Source: Candidatus Bathyarchaeota archaeon (GTDB lineage: Archaea > Thermoproteota > Bathyarchaeia > Bathyarchaeales > SOJC01). From it: a DNA stretch of 43,265 nt. The notes beneath the pieces were generated by a model. It worked only from the letters and a program-made list of their open reading frames with translations. It did not search any database and had not been told where the DNA came from. Below, one piece after another: positions 7,566 to 14,745 of this stretch. Position 1 is the stretch's first letter, and each line of letters begins with the position of its first letter. Both the position numbers and the translations under genes were made by a program. The stretch spans positions 1,029,417 to 1,072,681 of the forward strand of contig CP070683.1 of NCBI GenBank assembly GCA_020352645.1, given 5' to 3'.

Positions 7566-8579
7566 TTAGAGTCCTGCCTTCTTTCCTATGATTTCTATAA
7601 GTTCAACCATTCGGCAGGAGAAGCCCCATTCGTTGTCGTACCAGGCAAGTATCTTTGCAAGGTCACCGTCAATTGCCATTGTTGACAATCCGTCGACAGT
7701 TGCGGAATGCGGGTTATGATTGAAGTCTACTGAGACTAGCGCCTCTTCAGTGTAATCTAGGATTCCTTTCAGCGGTCCTTTTGCAGCGGCTTTGTATGCA
7801 GCGTTTATGTCATCTCCAGATGTTCTCTTTTCCAGTAATGCGGTGAGATCAACTATTGAGACGTTGGGAACTGGAACTCTCAAGGCGAGTCCATTCATTT
7901 TTCCTGAAAGCTCGGGAAGAACTAAGCCCGCTGCGACTGCGGCTCCTGTTGTAGTGGGTATGATTGAGACTGCTCCAGCTCTTCCTCTGCGTAGGTCTTT
8001 ATGCACCAAGTCTTGTATCCGTTGATCGTTTGTATATGAATGGGCAGTTGTCATGAGGGCTTTCTTTAGTCCAAAATTTTCGCTCAGGACTTTTGCTACT
8101 GGGGCAACGCAGTTGGTTGTGCATGATGCATTTGAAAGTATGTTGTGTTTGGCGTGGTCATATTTCTCGTGGTTCACTCCAAGGACTATAGTGATATCCG
8201 GGTTTTTTGCAGGCGCTGATATTAGGACTTTCTTAGCTCCAGCTTGCAGATGCTGTGCGGCTTTTTCTCTTTCTCTGAACAGTCCTGTTGATTCTACAGC
8301 TAAGTAGACTCCCAGGTTTTGCCAGGGCAGTTTGCTTGGATCTCTTTCTGAGAGCACCTTTATTGGTTTGCCGTCTACAATCATCGTGTCTCCTTCAACT
8401 CTTACATCAAAAGGCGGGGCTCCGTGGACTGAGTCGTGTTTGAGCAGGTGTGCCAGAGTTTTTGTCGGCGCCAAGTCGTTGACTGCAACGAAGTCAATGT
8501 TGGCCTTTCTTTCAGTTGCTGCTCTGAAGAGTAATCGTCCGATTCTGCCAAAACCATTTATAGCTGCTTTTATTGCCAT
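7566..8579 (-). CDS. gap: Glyceraldehyde-3-phosphate dehydrogenase, bacterial (class I) type
   Basis: Phosphorylating GAPDH, 337 aa. It has the Rossmann start [14 protein letters not shown]. The catalytic Cys153 lies in SNASCTTNC and His180 in [10 protein letters not shown]. The anion-site segments are [10 protein letters not shown] and [12 protein letters not shown], and the end is [12 protein letters not shown]. These are hallmarks of the bacterial/eukaryotic class, not of archaeal GAPDH, which has a different active-site sequence. Asp35 in VAVNDLAPT suggests NAD+ preference over NADP+. The neighbouring pgk is archaeal in type, so gap was probably acquired from bacteria. ATG 8579 has GGTGAT upstream and an AT-rich TTAATATTAA box at 8623-8632. 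Confidence 0.95.
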   Translation of the reverse strand: MAIKAAINGFGRIGRLLFRAATERKANIDFVAVNDLAPTKTLAHLLKHDSVHGAPPFDVRVEGDTMIVDGKPIKVLSERDPSKLPWQNLGVYLAVESTGLFREREKAAQHLQAGAKKVLISAPAKNPDITIVLGVNHEKYDHAKHNILSNASCTTNCVAPVAKVLSENFGLKKALMTTAHSYTNDQRIQDLVHKDLRRGRAGAVSIIPTTTGAAVAAGLVLPELSGKMNGLALRVPVPNVSIVDLTALLEKRTSGDDINAAYKAAAKGPLKGILDYTEEALVSVDFNHNPHSATVDGLSTMAIDGDLAKILAWYDNEWGFSCRMVELIEIIGKKAGL

Positions 8580-8782
8580 TCCAAATCACCATTTCAGGAT
8601 TTGCATTAGGTTAACAGCATTCTTAATATTAACTTTCCTGCTACATGTTACAGCTGCAATGTGATTGAACTAGGCTGGATGGAGTAATTCTCCAGTCGGT
8701 GCGCACCGTTAGGCGGTGATTCTTCTATTAGAAGCTTTACGCAGCAAGTTTGGGCAATTGTGCGCTGCTGTGTATGAGTAAT

Positions 8783-8794
8783 AAATACTTAAAT
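8783..8794 (+). promoter_or_regulatory. TATA box of hdrCB
   Basis: AAATACTTAAAT predicts transcription from about 8815-8820, giving a leader of roughly 70-75 nt before the hdrC start. A second AT-rich box (CTTATATTG) lies around 8808-8816. Confidence 0.5.
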
Positions 8795-8842
8795 CGAGTT
8801 ACGTGGTCTTATATTGTCCCTATGCATGCCTGACTCGAGACA

Positions 8843-8881
8843 CATATTCAGATGCAAGGGCTTGCTACAAGATTGAATATG
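8843..8881 (+). promoter_or_regulatory. Leader hairpin abutting hdrC ribosome-binding site
   Basis: CATATTCA (8843-8850) pairs perfectly with TGAATATG (8874-8881). Inside the loop GCAA/TTGC (8854-8857 with 8862-8865) can form a second stem. The last G of the outer stem is the first base of the GGAGA ribosome-binding site, 11 nt before ATG 8892. The hairpin could therefore control access to it. This is inferred from sequence only. Confidence 0.4.
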
Positions 8882-8891
8882 GAGAATCTGT

Positions 8892-9392
8892 ATGGTGGCC
8901 ACCAAACTCGATCCTAAGTTCAAAGACGAAGTTTCGAAAACTCGGGGAGGACAGAACATAAAGAGGTGCTACCAATGCGGGACATGCAACGTTGGGTGCC
9001 CGGTTAGAGAGATAGAGGAGAAGTATAATCCTAGAAAGATCATACGGATGACTATACTTGGTATGAGGGAAAGGGTTCTTTCAAGCGAATTCATATGGCT
9101 GTGTTCTGCCTGTTATACCTGTAGTGAACGTTGCCCGCAAGACGTAAGAATAGCTGATGTGATGAATGCTCTCAAAAATCTGGCAGTCAAAGAAGGCCAT
9201 GTTCACAGCTCCTTTGCAAAGAGACTAGAAGTCATTGAGGCTAATGGCAGGCTCTTTCCAGTAAGTCAGTTTGATAACGCTAAACGTAAGGAGCTTGGGC
9301 TGCCGCAAATCCCACCTAAGAACGAAGAGGTTCAAGAACTCTGTAAACTAGTAGGCTCAAGCAAACCATCAAACGTAGGGGGAGGAGGATGA
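8892..9392 (+). CDS. hdrC: Heterodisulfide reductase subunit C
   Basis: Iron-sulfur electron conduit from HdrA to HdrB, 166 aa. Two [4Fe-4S] sites are seen: C26-C29-C32-C36 (CYQCGTCNVGCP) and C71-C74-C77-C81 (CSACYTCSERCP). A helical tail after the second site (DVRIADVMNALKNLAV) is typical of HdrC. It has no membrane helices, so it is the soluble cytoplasmic HdrABC type rather than HdrDE. The start is ATG 8892 after GGAGA; GTG 8895 is an alternative. It ends one base before hdrB, so the two are co-translated. The terminal GGGGAGGAGG doubles as the hdrB ribosome-binding site. Confidence 0.93.
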   Translation: MVATKLDPKFKDEVSKTRGGQNIKRCYQCGTCNVGCPVREIEEKYNPRKIIRMTILGMRERVLSSEFIWLCSACYTCSERCPQDVRIADVMNALKNLAVKEGHVHSSFAKRLEVIEANGRLFPVSQFDNAKRKELGLPQIPPKNEEVQELCKLVGSSKPSNVGGGG

Positions 9393-9393
9393 A

Positions 9394-10269
9394 GTGAAAT
9401 ACGCTCTTTTTGTAGGATGTCTTGCGCCTGTGATGGGAAGACAGTTCGAGCTTTCAGCAAGGAAAGTTGCGGAGAAACTTGGACTGGAACTTATAGACAT
9501 AGAGGACTTCGCCTGTTGCGGTTTCCCGCTAAGATCTGTGGATGAGGAGACAGCCTTGCTTCTGGCGACAAGAGATTTGTGCGTTGCTGAGGGAAAAAAC
9601 TTGGACATATGCACTATCTGCACAGGTTGCGCCTCCACGCTGGCAGAAGCTGGCAAAGAATTGAGTCATGACGTTGGGTTAAGGGAAAAAGTCAATGAGA
9701 AACTGCAGAAAATAGGCCGCGCCTACAAAGGAGAGGTCAAAGTCAAGCATTTTGTGCGAGTCTTATATGAGGATATTGGTCTCAAAAAAATCAAAGATCA
9801 GGTCAAAAACTCCCTTGAGGGCCTCAAGCTGGCTTCACACTATGGATGTCATTATCTTAAGCCATCAGATGTGTTCAATGAATTTGAGGACCCTGAGGTT
9901 CCAAAGACTCTTGATCAACTGATTTCTGTGCTAGGCGCGGAGACTGTAGAATACGAGGAAAAGATTCAGTGCTGCGGCGGAGTGATTCTGGATATTGACG
10001 ATAACATTGCGTTGGCGATGGCTCAGAGGAAACTTGAACATGTCAACGCTATGGGTGCTGATGCAATGGTTCTGATGTGCCCTTTATGCGGTTCTATGTA
10101 TGACAGAAATCAGAGGGTGATAGAGAGAAGATTTAATGCTTCTTATGGCCTGCCAGTCCTATTCTATACGCAGATCCTTGGACTTGCTCTTGGAATTGAT
10201 CCAAGGGAATTAGGGCTGGACATGAACCGTGTGAAAACATCTGATCTTCTGAGCAAGCTTGGCTTCTAA
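9394..10269 (+). CDS. hdrB: Heterodisulfide reductase subunit B
   Basis: Catalytic subunit that splits a disulfide such as CoM-S-S-CoB at two non-cubane [4Fe-4S] clusters, 291 aa. Two CCG domains are present. The first has C9, then C41-C42-G and a CxxC in CTICTGC. The second has C in HYGCHYLKPSD, then IQCCGGVILD and CPLCGSMYD. All cluster cysteines of the family pattern appear present. The start is GTG 9394. No mcr gene is in the window, so the natural disulfide is unknown; it could be CoM/CoB or another dithiol. The gene converges with the lipoyl-protein gene 13 nt downstream. Confidence 0.93.
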   Translation: MKYALFVGCLAPVMGRQFELSARKVAEKLGLELIDIEDFACCGFPLRSVDEETALLLATRDLCVAEGKNLDICTICTGCASTLAEAGKELSHDVGLREKVNEKLQKIGRAYKGEVKVKHFVRVLYEDIGLKKIKDQVKNSLEGLKLASHYGCHYLKPSDVFNEFEDPEVPKTLDQLISVLGAETVEYEEKIQCCGGVILDIDDNIALAMAQRKLEHVNAMGADAMVLMCPLCGSMYDRNQRVIERRFNASYGLPVLFYTQILGLALGIDPRELGLDMNRVKTSDLLSKLGF

Positions 10270-10282
10270 GTCAGAATCTTGT

Positions 10283-10753
10283 TTACTCAGTCGCTTCTTT
10301 CTCTGTTCCCTTTCTCCATCGATGAATCAACAAGGTCTCATCGGTTTTTGCAAGTTTGCTAATGTGCTTCGCATAAAGTTCTGGCGTTAGTAATCCCTTT
10401 TGTTCCTTCTCAAGGTTCGAGGGGCGGATGATGACTATCCAACCTTTACCATACGGGTCACTATTTATGATCTCAGGAGTGTCAAACAATCCATTGTTGA
10501 ATCTAAGAACCATGCCTGAAAGAGGACTCAATATCTCAGAGACACATTTTTGCGACTCTATTTTGCAGATTGTCTCCATGCGCTTGACTTCACTGCCCCG
10601 TTTTCCCGGGTAGAAGTATGTTATTTCCCTCAGTGCTTTCTGAGCGTAGTCCGTGATACCTATTTTCCAGTTGTCACCGTTTTCCTTCTTGGCCCACTCA
10701 TGTTCCTTAATATAGTGGTAATCTTCAGGAACTGCATACTTACCAACTTTCAT
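10283..10753 (-). CDS. gcvH: GcvH-like lipoyl carrier protein (copy 1)
   Basis: Lipoyl-domain protein of the glycine cleavage H family, 157 aa from ATG 10753. It has YHYIKEHEW, KIGITDYAQKALREITYFYPG and the lipoylation site IESQKCVSEILSPLSG, with Lys69 as the predicted lipoyl lysine. It ends GKGWIVIIRPSN plus an extended tail of about 35 residues. The usual hairpin is ESVKAVS; here Gln and Cys flank the lysine, so it is a divergent carrier. No gcvT or gcvP gene is in the window. It follows a disulfide oxidoreductase gene on the same strand and sits between hdrCB and the large Hdr operon. I infer a redox-carrier role; ordinary glycine cleavage remains possible. The frame is open to 10807, but those residues come from a tandem repeat. 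Confidence 0.88.
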   Translation of the reverse strand: MKVGKYAVPEDYHYIKEHEWAKKENGDNWKIGITDYAQKALREITYFYPGKRGSEVKRMETICKIESQKCVSEILSPLSGMVLRFNNGLFDTPEIINSDPYGKGWIVIIRPSNLEKEQKGLLTPELYAKHISKLAKTDETLLIHRWRKGTEKEATE

Positions 10754-10777
10754 CCATTCACTTTCCACGTGCGGTGA

Positions 10778-10829
10778 CCAAGTCTTTCGTTCAGCACCTA
10801 ACGCCAAGTCTTTCGTTCAGCACCTAACG
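10778..10829. repeat. Perfect tandem duplication, 2 x 26 bp
   Basis: Bases 10778-10803 are repeated exactly at 10804-10829 (each unit begins CCAAGTCTTTCG and ends CACCTAACG). It lies between the oxidoreductase stop and the lipoyl-protein start, in the leader of copy 1 gcvH. Confidence 0.95.
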
Positions 10830-10836
10830 AAAGTCG

Positions 10837-12174
10837 CTATCTACGCCGTCGTATTTTCTTTGCGACGATCTCCGCGGCTGTTGCTATGGGCTCCACAGTC
10901 TCAGCGACTGGGGGAGCGTAGCTCGTGTCTGCTGCCGAAAGCTCCAACGCAGTCATTTCTTTTTGTATCGCCACTGACAGCATGTTAATTCTTTGCGCTA
11001 CATCTTCTCCACCGATTATCTGGGCCCCCATAATTCTTCCTAAAACGGGTTCAGCGATTACTTTTACTCTAACCTCTTTTCCTCCAGGGAAATAGTGTGC
11101 TCGGGTTCTTCCCGTAATGCTTGCACTAACCGTCTGGAATCCTACCTTCGCAGCTTGGTATTCGGAGAGACCAACTGCCCCAAGTTGGAAATCGAAGATT
11201 TTTGAGACTGCGCTGCAAATGACGCGTGGATTGGCGGCATATCCTCCTGCAGCATTTACTCCTGCAGTTGTTCCCTGTCTAACTGCGTTGGTTCCTAATT
11301 GGTAAAGGCATGGTAGCCCTGTAATCGAGCTTTGGGATTCAACGCAGTCTCCAGCTGCAAATATATCAGAAACACTGGTCTCCATTCTTGGGTTTACTCT
11401 AATTGCTCTGGTTACGCCAAGCTCTACTCCCAGCCCCCTTATCAAGTCTGTTTTAGGCCTTATACCTGCTGCCATGACAACAACATCTGCTTTCACTTCT
11501 TCACCACCAATGCTTACACTTTCAACATGGTCTTTCCCGAGGATCGCGTCCACTCGCTTGCCTACCATTACGTTAACACCACTTTCTTCTATCTTCTTCT
11601 GTGTATAGTCAGCCATATCTTCATCGAATAATGCAGGTAGAATGTAGGGCACTACTTCAACAATTGTGGTTTCGATTTTGTTCGCCGCAAAAGCGTGTGC
11701 TGTTTCCAAGCCAATGAATCCAGCTCCGATGACAATTGCGCTTTTTGCGGTCTTCATCTTCTCCTGCATTACCTTTGCGTCGGCCACCGTTCTCATTGAA
11801 AAAACGCCTGGTAGATCATGGCCCTTTATTGGAATGACAAATGGATCCGCACCAGTGGCGAGTATTAGAGAATCGTAAGTTAGCCCTTCAATCTTTTTTT
11901 CCTTATCTTCAAGCAGGATAATCTTGTCTTTTGGATCGATAGATCTGACGATAGTCTCAAGCCGTAGATTGAGCTTCATCATTCTATAGTGCCTTGGAGG
12001 AAAGGCTGTAAGATCTTCAAAACTAGGTATCTCACCAGCTAGCACGTACGGTATGCCACAACGGGAATAGGCGGAATATGATTCCTTGTCTACTAAGGTT
12101 ATTTCAGCTTTAGGATCGGTTTTGCGGGCCGCGTTTGCGGCATGGACACCAGCAGCGTTAGCACCAATGATCAC
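10837..12174 (-). CDS. FAD-dependent pyridine nucleotide-disulfide oxidoreductase (CoA-disulfide reductase/NADH oxidase family)
   Basis: A 445-aa flavoprotein of the NOX/CoADR class. It has an FAD-binding GANAAGVHAA start, a single redox-active Cys in YSRCGIPYVL, an NAD(P)-binding VIGAGFIGLETAHAF, and a second FAD motif VSDIFAAGDCVE. The C-terminal dimerisation domain starts near residue 320. It could reduce CoA disulfide, polysulfide or another disulfide, or use O2. The annotated start is GTG 12174, but that lacks the first beta strand. The in-frame upstream codons read PRRIV directly before it. The best candidate is CTG 12189, with GAGGGA six nt upstream; the in-frame stop is at about 12238-12240. 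It is followed by gcvH copy 1 on the same strand. Confidence 0.85.
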   Translation of the reverse strand: MIIGANAAGVHAANAARKTDPKAEITLVDKESYSAYSRCGIPYVLAGEIPSFEDLTAFPPRHYRMMKLNLRLETIVRSIDPKDKIILLEDKEKKIEGLTYDSLILATGADPFVIPIKGHDLPGVFSMRTVADAKVMQEKMKTAKSAIVIGAGFIGLETAHAFAANKIETTIVEVVPYILPALFDEDMADYTQKKIEESGVNVMVGKRVDAILGKDHVESVSIGGEEVKADVVVMAAGIRPKTDLIRGLGVELGVTRAIRVNPRMETSVSDIFAAGDCVESQSSITGLPCLYQLGTNAVRQGTTAGVNAAGGYAANPRVICSAVSKIFDFQLGAVGLSEYQAAKVGFQTVSASITGRTRAHYFPGGKEVRVKVIAEPVLGRIMGAQIIGGEDVAQRINMLSVAIQKEMTALELSAADTSYAPPVAETVEPIATAAEIVAKKIRRRR

Positions 12175-12319
12175 TATTCTTCTGGGCAGATTGAATCCCT
12201 CTGACCTTGTGAGAACGTATACTTCTGCTCCGATGCTTTATATCTATTGTTCTTTGATCTCCTAAGAAATTCCTAAATAATCGTACGAAATTATACTAGC
12301 ATTCCAAGGCTGGGTTTTG

Positions 12320-13462
12320 ATGGAAGAGGTCAAGTCATTCAAAGATCTAAGCTTAGAAGTTGTTGAAGCGGGAATATGTGGTAAATGTGGTGGCTGCGTC
12401 TCTTTTTGCTCAGCTGGAGAACTCAACGCCCTAAGGATGGGGAAAAATGAGTTGCCGCAATACATCAGCGAGGAGAATTGCCTGAAATGTGGGATATGCT
12501 ATCTCATATGTCCCCAAACACACACGCTAGATGGCGAGCTCCAAGAAAAATTCAGCTGGAAGCTCCCTGTAGGAAGCTATCAGAAGGTAATCTCCGCTCA
12601 GACAACAAACGAGAAGATAAGAAAAATCTGCACAGACGGAGGAGTAGTAACCTCCCTACTCATGTACTTATTAGAGCGTAATCTGATTAATGGCGCAATT
12701 GTCTCAAAAAAGATTGGCCCCTTCGCTAGAAAGGCGACAATTGCGAAGACACATGAGGAGCTTCTAGAAGCAGCTGGTTCTGCATTCTCAGGATCTCTCC
12801 ACCTAGAGGAACTTGGGGGAAAATACACCACTTACACCCCGATACTATCCACAGTGAAGAGCCTAGAAGGAAAATATTTGCAGGATATCGCCGTCGTTGG
12901 AACTCCCTGCCAGATTAACGCGATCCGAAAGATGCAGTGCATGGGGATCATACCAGCTCACCTAGTAAAATACACAATCGGACTATTCTGCACGGAAAAC
13001 TTCTCCTTCGATGATGTAGCAAGAGAAAGATTGGAGAAAAAACTTGACATCAATCTGTCGGATATTGTCAAACTAAATATCAAGGACGATTTCATGATAA
13101 CTCTCACCAAAGATGTGACAATTCATATCCCCTTGGCAGAGATAGACGAGGTTGCTCGCCCAGCATGTTCTGCATGCCAAGACTTCAGTAATGAGTATGC
13201 AGACATATCTGTCGGGGGGCTTGGTTCGCCTGATGGATATACTACAACTCTCATAAGAACAGAATCAGGCTCATCAATCTTCGATGGAGCTCTTCGCAAA
13301 GGCTACATCCGAGAGAGAACCTTCGAAAGTGCCGAGGTGAGCAAATTGGAGAAGACGAAGATGATGGCAAAGATCGTCTCGCACTCTAGGAGAAAGAAGA
13401 TGAGAGCCAAGAAGAGGCTCTCGAAATTGACACGAGGAGGGGCTCTTAGTGGAAAAACCTAA
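12320..13462 (+). CDS. FrhB/FdhB-family iron-sulfur flavoprotein
   Basis: Coenzyme F420 hydrogenase/dehydrogenase beta-type subunit, 380 aa. It starts with two [4Fe-4S] sites (CGKCGGCVSFC and CLKCGICYLIC). FrhB landmarks follow: KICTDGGVVTSLL, VVGTPCQINAI, LFCTENF and ACSACQDFSNEYADISVGG with a GSPDGYTT loop. In the family this subunit binds FAD and exchanges electrons with F420 or, in some members, ferredoxin. The N-terminal clusters would pass them to HdrA. The tail is strongly basic. ATG 12320 is preferred over TTG 12317. It is the first gene of a nine-gene operon and overlaps the next gene by 14 nt. Confidence 0.88.
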   Translation: MEEVKSFKDLSLEVVEAGICGKCGGCVSFCSAGELNALRMGKNELPQYISEENCLKCGICYLICPQTHTLDGELQEKFSWKLPVGSYQKVISAQTTNEKIRKICTDGGVVTSLLMYLLERNLINGAIVSKKIGPFARKATIAKTHEELLEAAGSAFSGSLHLEELGGKYTTYTPILSTVKSLEGKYLQDIAVVGTPCQINAIRKMQCMGIIPAHLVKYTIGLFCTENFSFDDVARERLEKKLDINLSDIVKLNIKDDFMITLTKDVTIHIPLAEIDEVARPACSACQDFSNEYADISVGGLGSPDGYTTTLIRTESGSSIFDGALRKGYIRERTFESAEVSKLEKTKMMAKIVSHSRRKKMRAKKRLSKLTRGGALSGKT

Positions 13463-14738
13463 AGCAGTCTTGATTGTTGGAGGCGGAATTGCGGGTATTC
13501 AAGCCGCGCTCGACCTCGGAGATATGGGAATTAAGGTGCACTTGGTTGAGAAGAACCCGAGCATAGGAGGAAGGATGGCGCAACTCGACAAGACTTTTCC
13601 GACAAATGACTGTTCGATATGCATACTATCACCTAAACTAGCAGACTGCTTCAGACATCAAAACATAACCCTCCACACTCTATCAGAGGTCAAAGAGGTA
13701 AAAGGCCAGATGCGAGACTTTTCAATAAAGCTGCGTAAGTATGCCAGATTTGTAGATGAAGAGAAATGTGTTAACTGTGGGGATTGCTCCGCAAAATGCC
13801 CCGTGAAAGTGCCTGACGAGTTTGATATGAAACTAAGAAAGAGAGAAGCCATATACCCATACTACCTGCAAGGTGTTCCCGCGGTCATGACCATTGATAG
13901 GGAAAAATGCCTTTACTTAACAAGAGAAGTTTGCAAAATCTGCGAGAAATTCTGTGCGCGAGAGGCTATAGACTTTGAGCAGAAGGATACAGATGTGACG
14001 TTGCGCGTCGGTGCCATCATCGTCGCAACAGGCTTTGACCCCTATGATCCATCAGGAATATCCCAGTATGGCTATGAAAGGTATAGAAACGTGATCCAAT
14101 CCTTGGAGTACGAGAGATTAATATGTGCTTCAGGACCCACAGGTGGCCATCTCCTAAGACTCTCAGATAATAAACCAGCAGATAGAATAGCCTTCATTCA
14201 GTGTGTAGGGTCCAGGGACTTCAGAAATAACCGTTACTGCTCATCCGTATGCTGCATGCACGCGACAAAAGAGGCCATGCTTGCTTATGAACATGATCCA
14301 AAAGTGAAGTCTCACATATTCTATATGGATCTTAGAGCCGGCGGCAAAGGCTTTCAGGAGTATGTGTCAAGGGGAGAACAGGAATACAACATATCGTACA
14401 TCAGAGGAAGAGTAGCCAAGATCACCGAGGATCATGACGAGAATCCCATAATCTGGTACGAAGAAACCCAGACCTCCGAGACAAAGAAAATGACGGTGGA
14501 CTTGGCGGTCTTAGCGACAAGCTTTGTGCCACGGAAAAATGTGGAGGAATTAGCAGGAACCTTAGGCGTTGAGCTCGACGAACATGGTTTTTTCAAGACA
14601 GACCCTCTTAGCCCCCTGGATACAACAAGACTTGGAATATTCACCTGCGGCTGCTGTCGAGAGCCAACGGACATACCGGAGTCAGTAGCTCAAGCGAGTG
14701 GAGCAGCTGGGCGAGCTGCAGAAGCGGTAATGGGGTGA
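13449..14738 (+). CDS. hdrA: HdrA-like flavoprotein, short type with inserted ferredoxin (split module, part 1)
   Basis: A 429-aa relative of HdrA/QmoA. It has the FAD Rossmann motif VGGGIAGIQAALDLG and the HdrA-specific TFPTNDCSICILSPKL. An inserted ferredoxin has C107-C110-C113-C117 and a second unusual set C154-x7-C162-x2-C165-x3-C169. Then come FIQCVGSRD and a terminal GIFTCGCCREPTDIPESV. It lacks both the N-terminal iron-sulfur domain and the C-terminal ferredoxin of full HdrA; these occur in the next gene. Start is GTG 13449 after GAGGAGGGG. It matches the first half of the fused HdrA at 17227-20268. It is probably a cytoplasmic subunit of an electron-bifurcating complex. Confidence 0.9.
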   Translation: MEKPKAVLIVGGGIAGIQAALDLGDMGIKVHLVEKNPSIGGRMAQLDKTFPTNDCSICILSPKLADCFRHQNITLHTLSEVKEVKGQMRDFSIKLRKYARFVDEEKCVNCGDCSAKCPVKVPDEFDMKLRKREAIYPYYLQGVPAVMTIDREKCLYLTREVCKICEKFCAREAIDFEQKDTDVTLRVGAIIVATGFDPYDPSGISQYGYERYRNVIQSLEYERLICASGPTGGHLLRLSDNKPADRIAFIQCVGSRDFRNNRYCSSVCCMHATKEAMLAYEHDPKVKSHIFYMDLRAGGKGFQEYVSRGEQEYNISYIRGRVAKITEDHDENPIIWYEETQTSETKKMTVDLAVLATSFVPRKNVEELAGTLGVELDEHGFFKTDPLSPLDTTRLGIFTCGCCREPTDIPESVAQASGAAGRAAEAVMG

Positions 14739-14745
14739 CTGAAGC

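Larger units (their letters stand above)
8580..8891. other. 312-bp divergent intergenic region between gap and hdrC
   Basis: There is no gene on either strand. It holds the probable gap promoter (TTAATATTAA, 8623-8632). It also holds four successive small inverted repeats: TGGAG/CTCCA at 8680-8694, CACCG/CGGTG at 8704-8718, CTTCT/AGAAG at 8722-8734 and an 8-bp pairing 8739-8746 with 8766-8773. The hdrC promoter (8783-8794) and a leader hairpin next to the hdrC ribosome-binding site follow. Confidence 0.6.

Noticed and set aside
10283-10753. Interpretation as part of an ordinary glycine cleavage operon
   Set aside because: No gcvT, gcvP or lpd is present in 43 kb, and the neighbours are all Hdr-related. 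This weakens that reading but does not exclude it, since those genes may be elsewhere.
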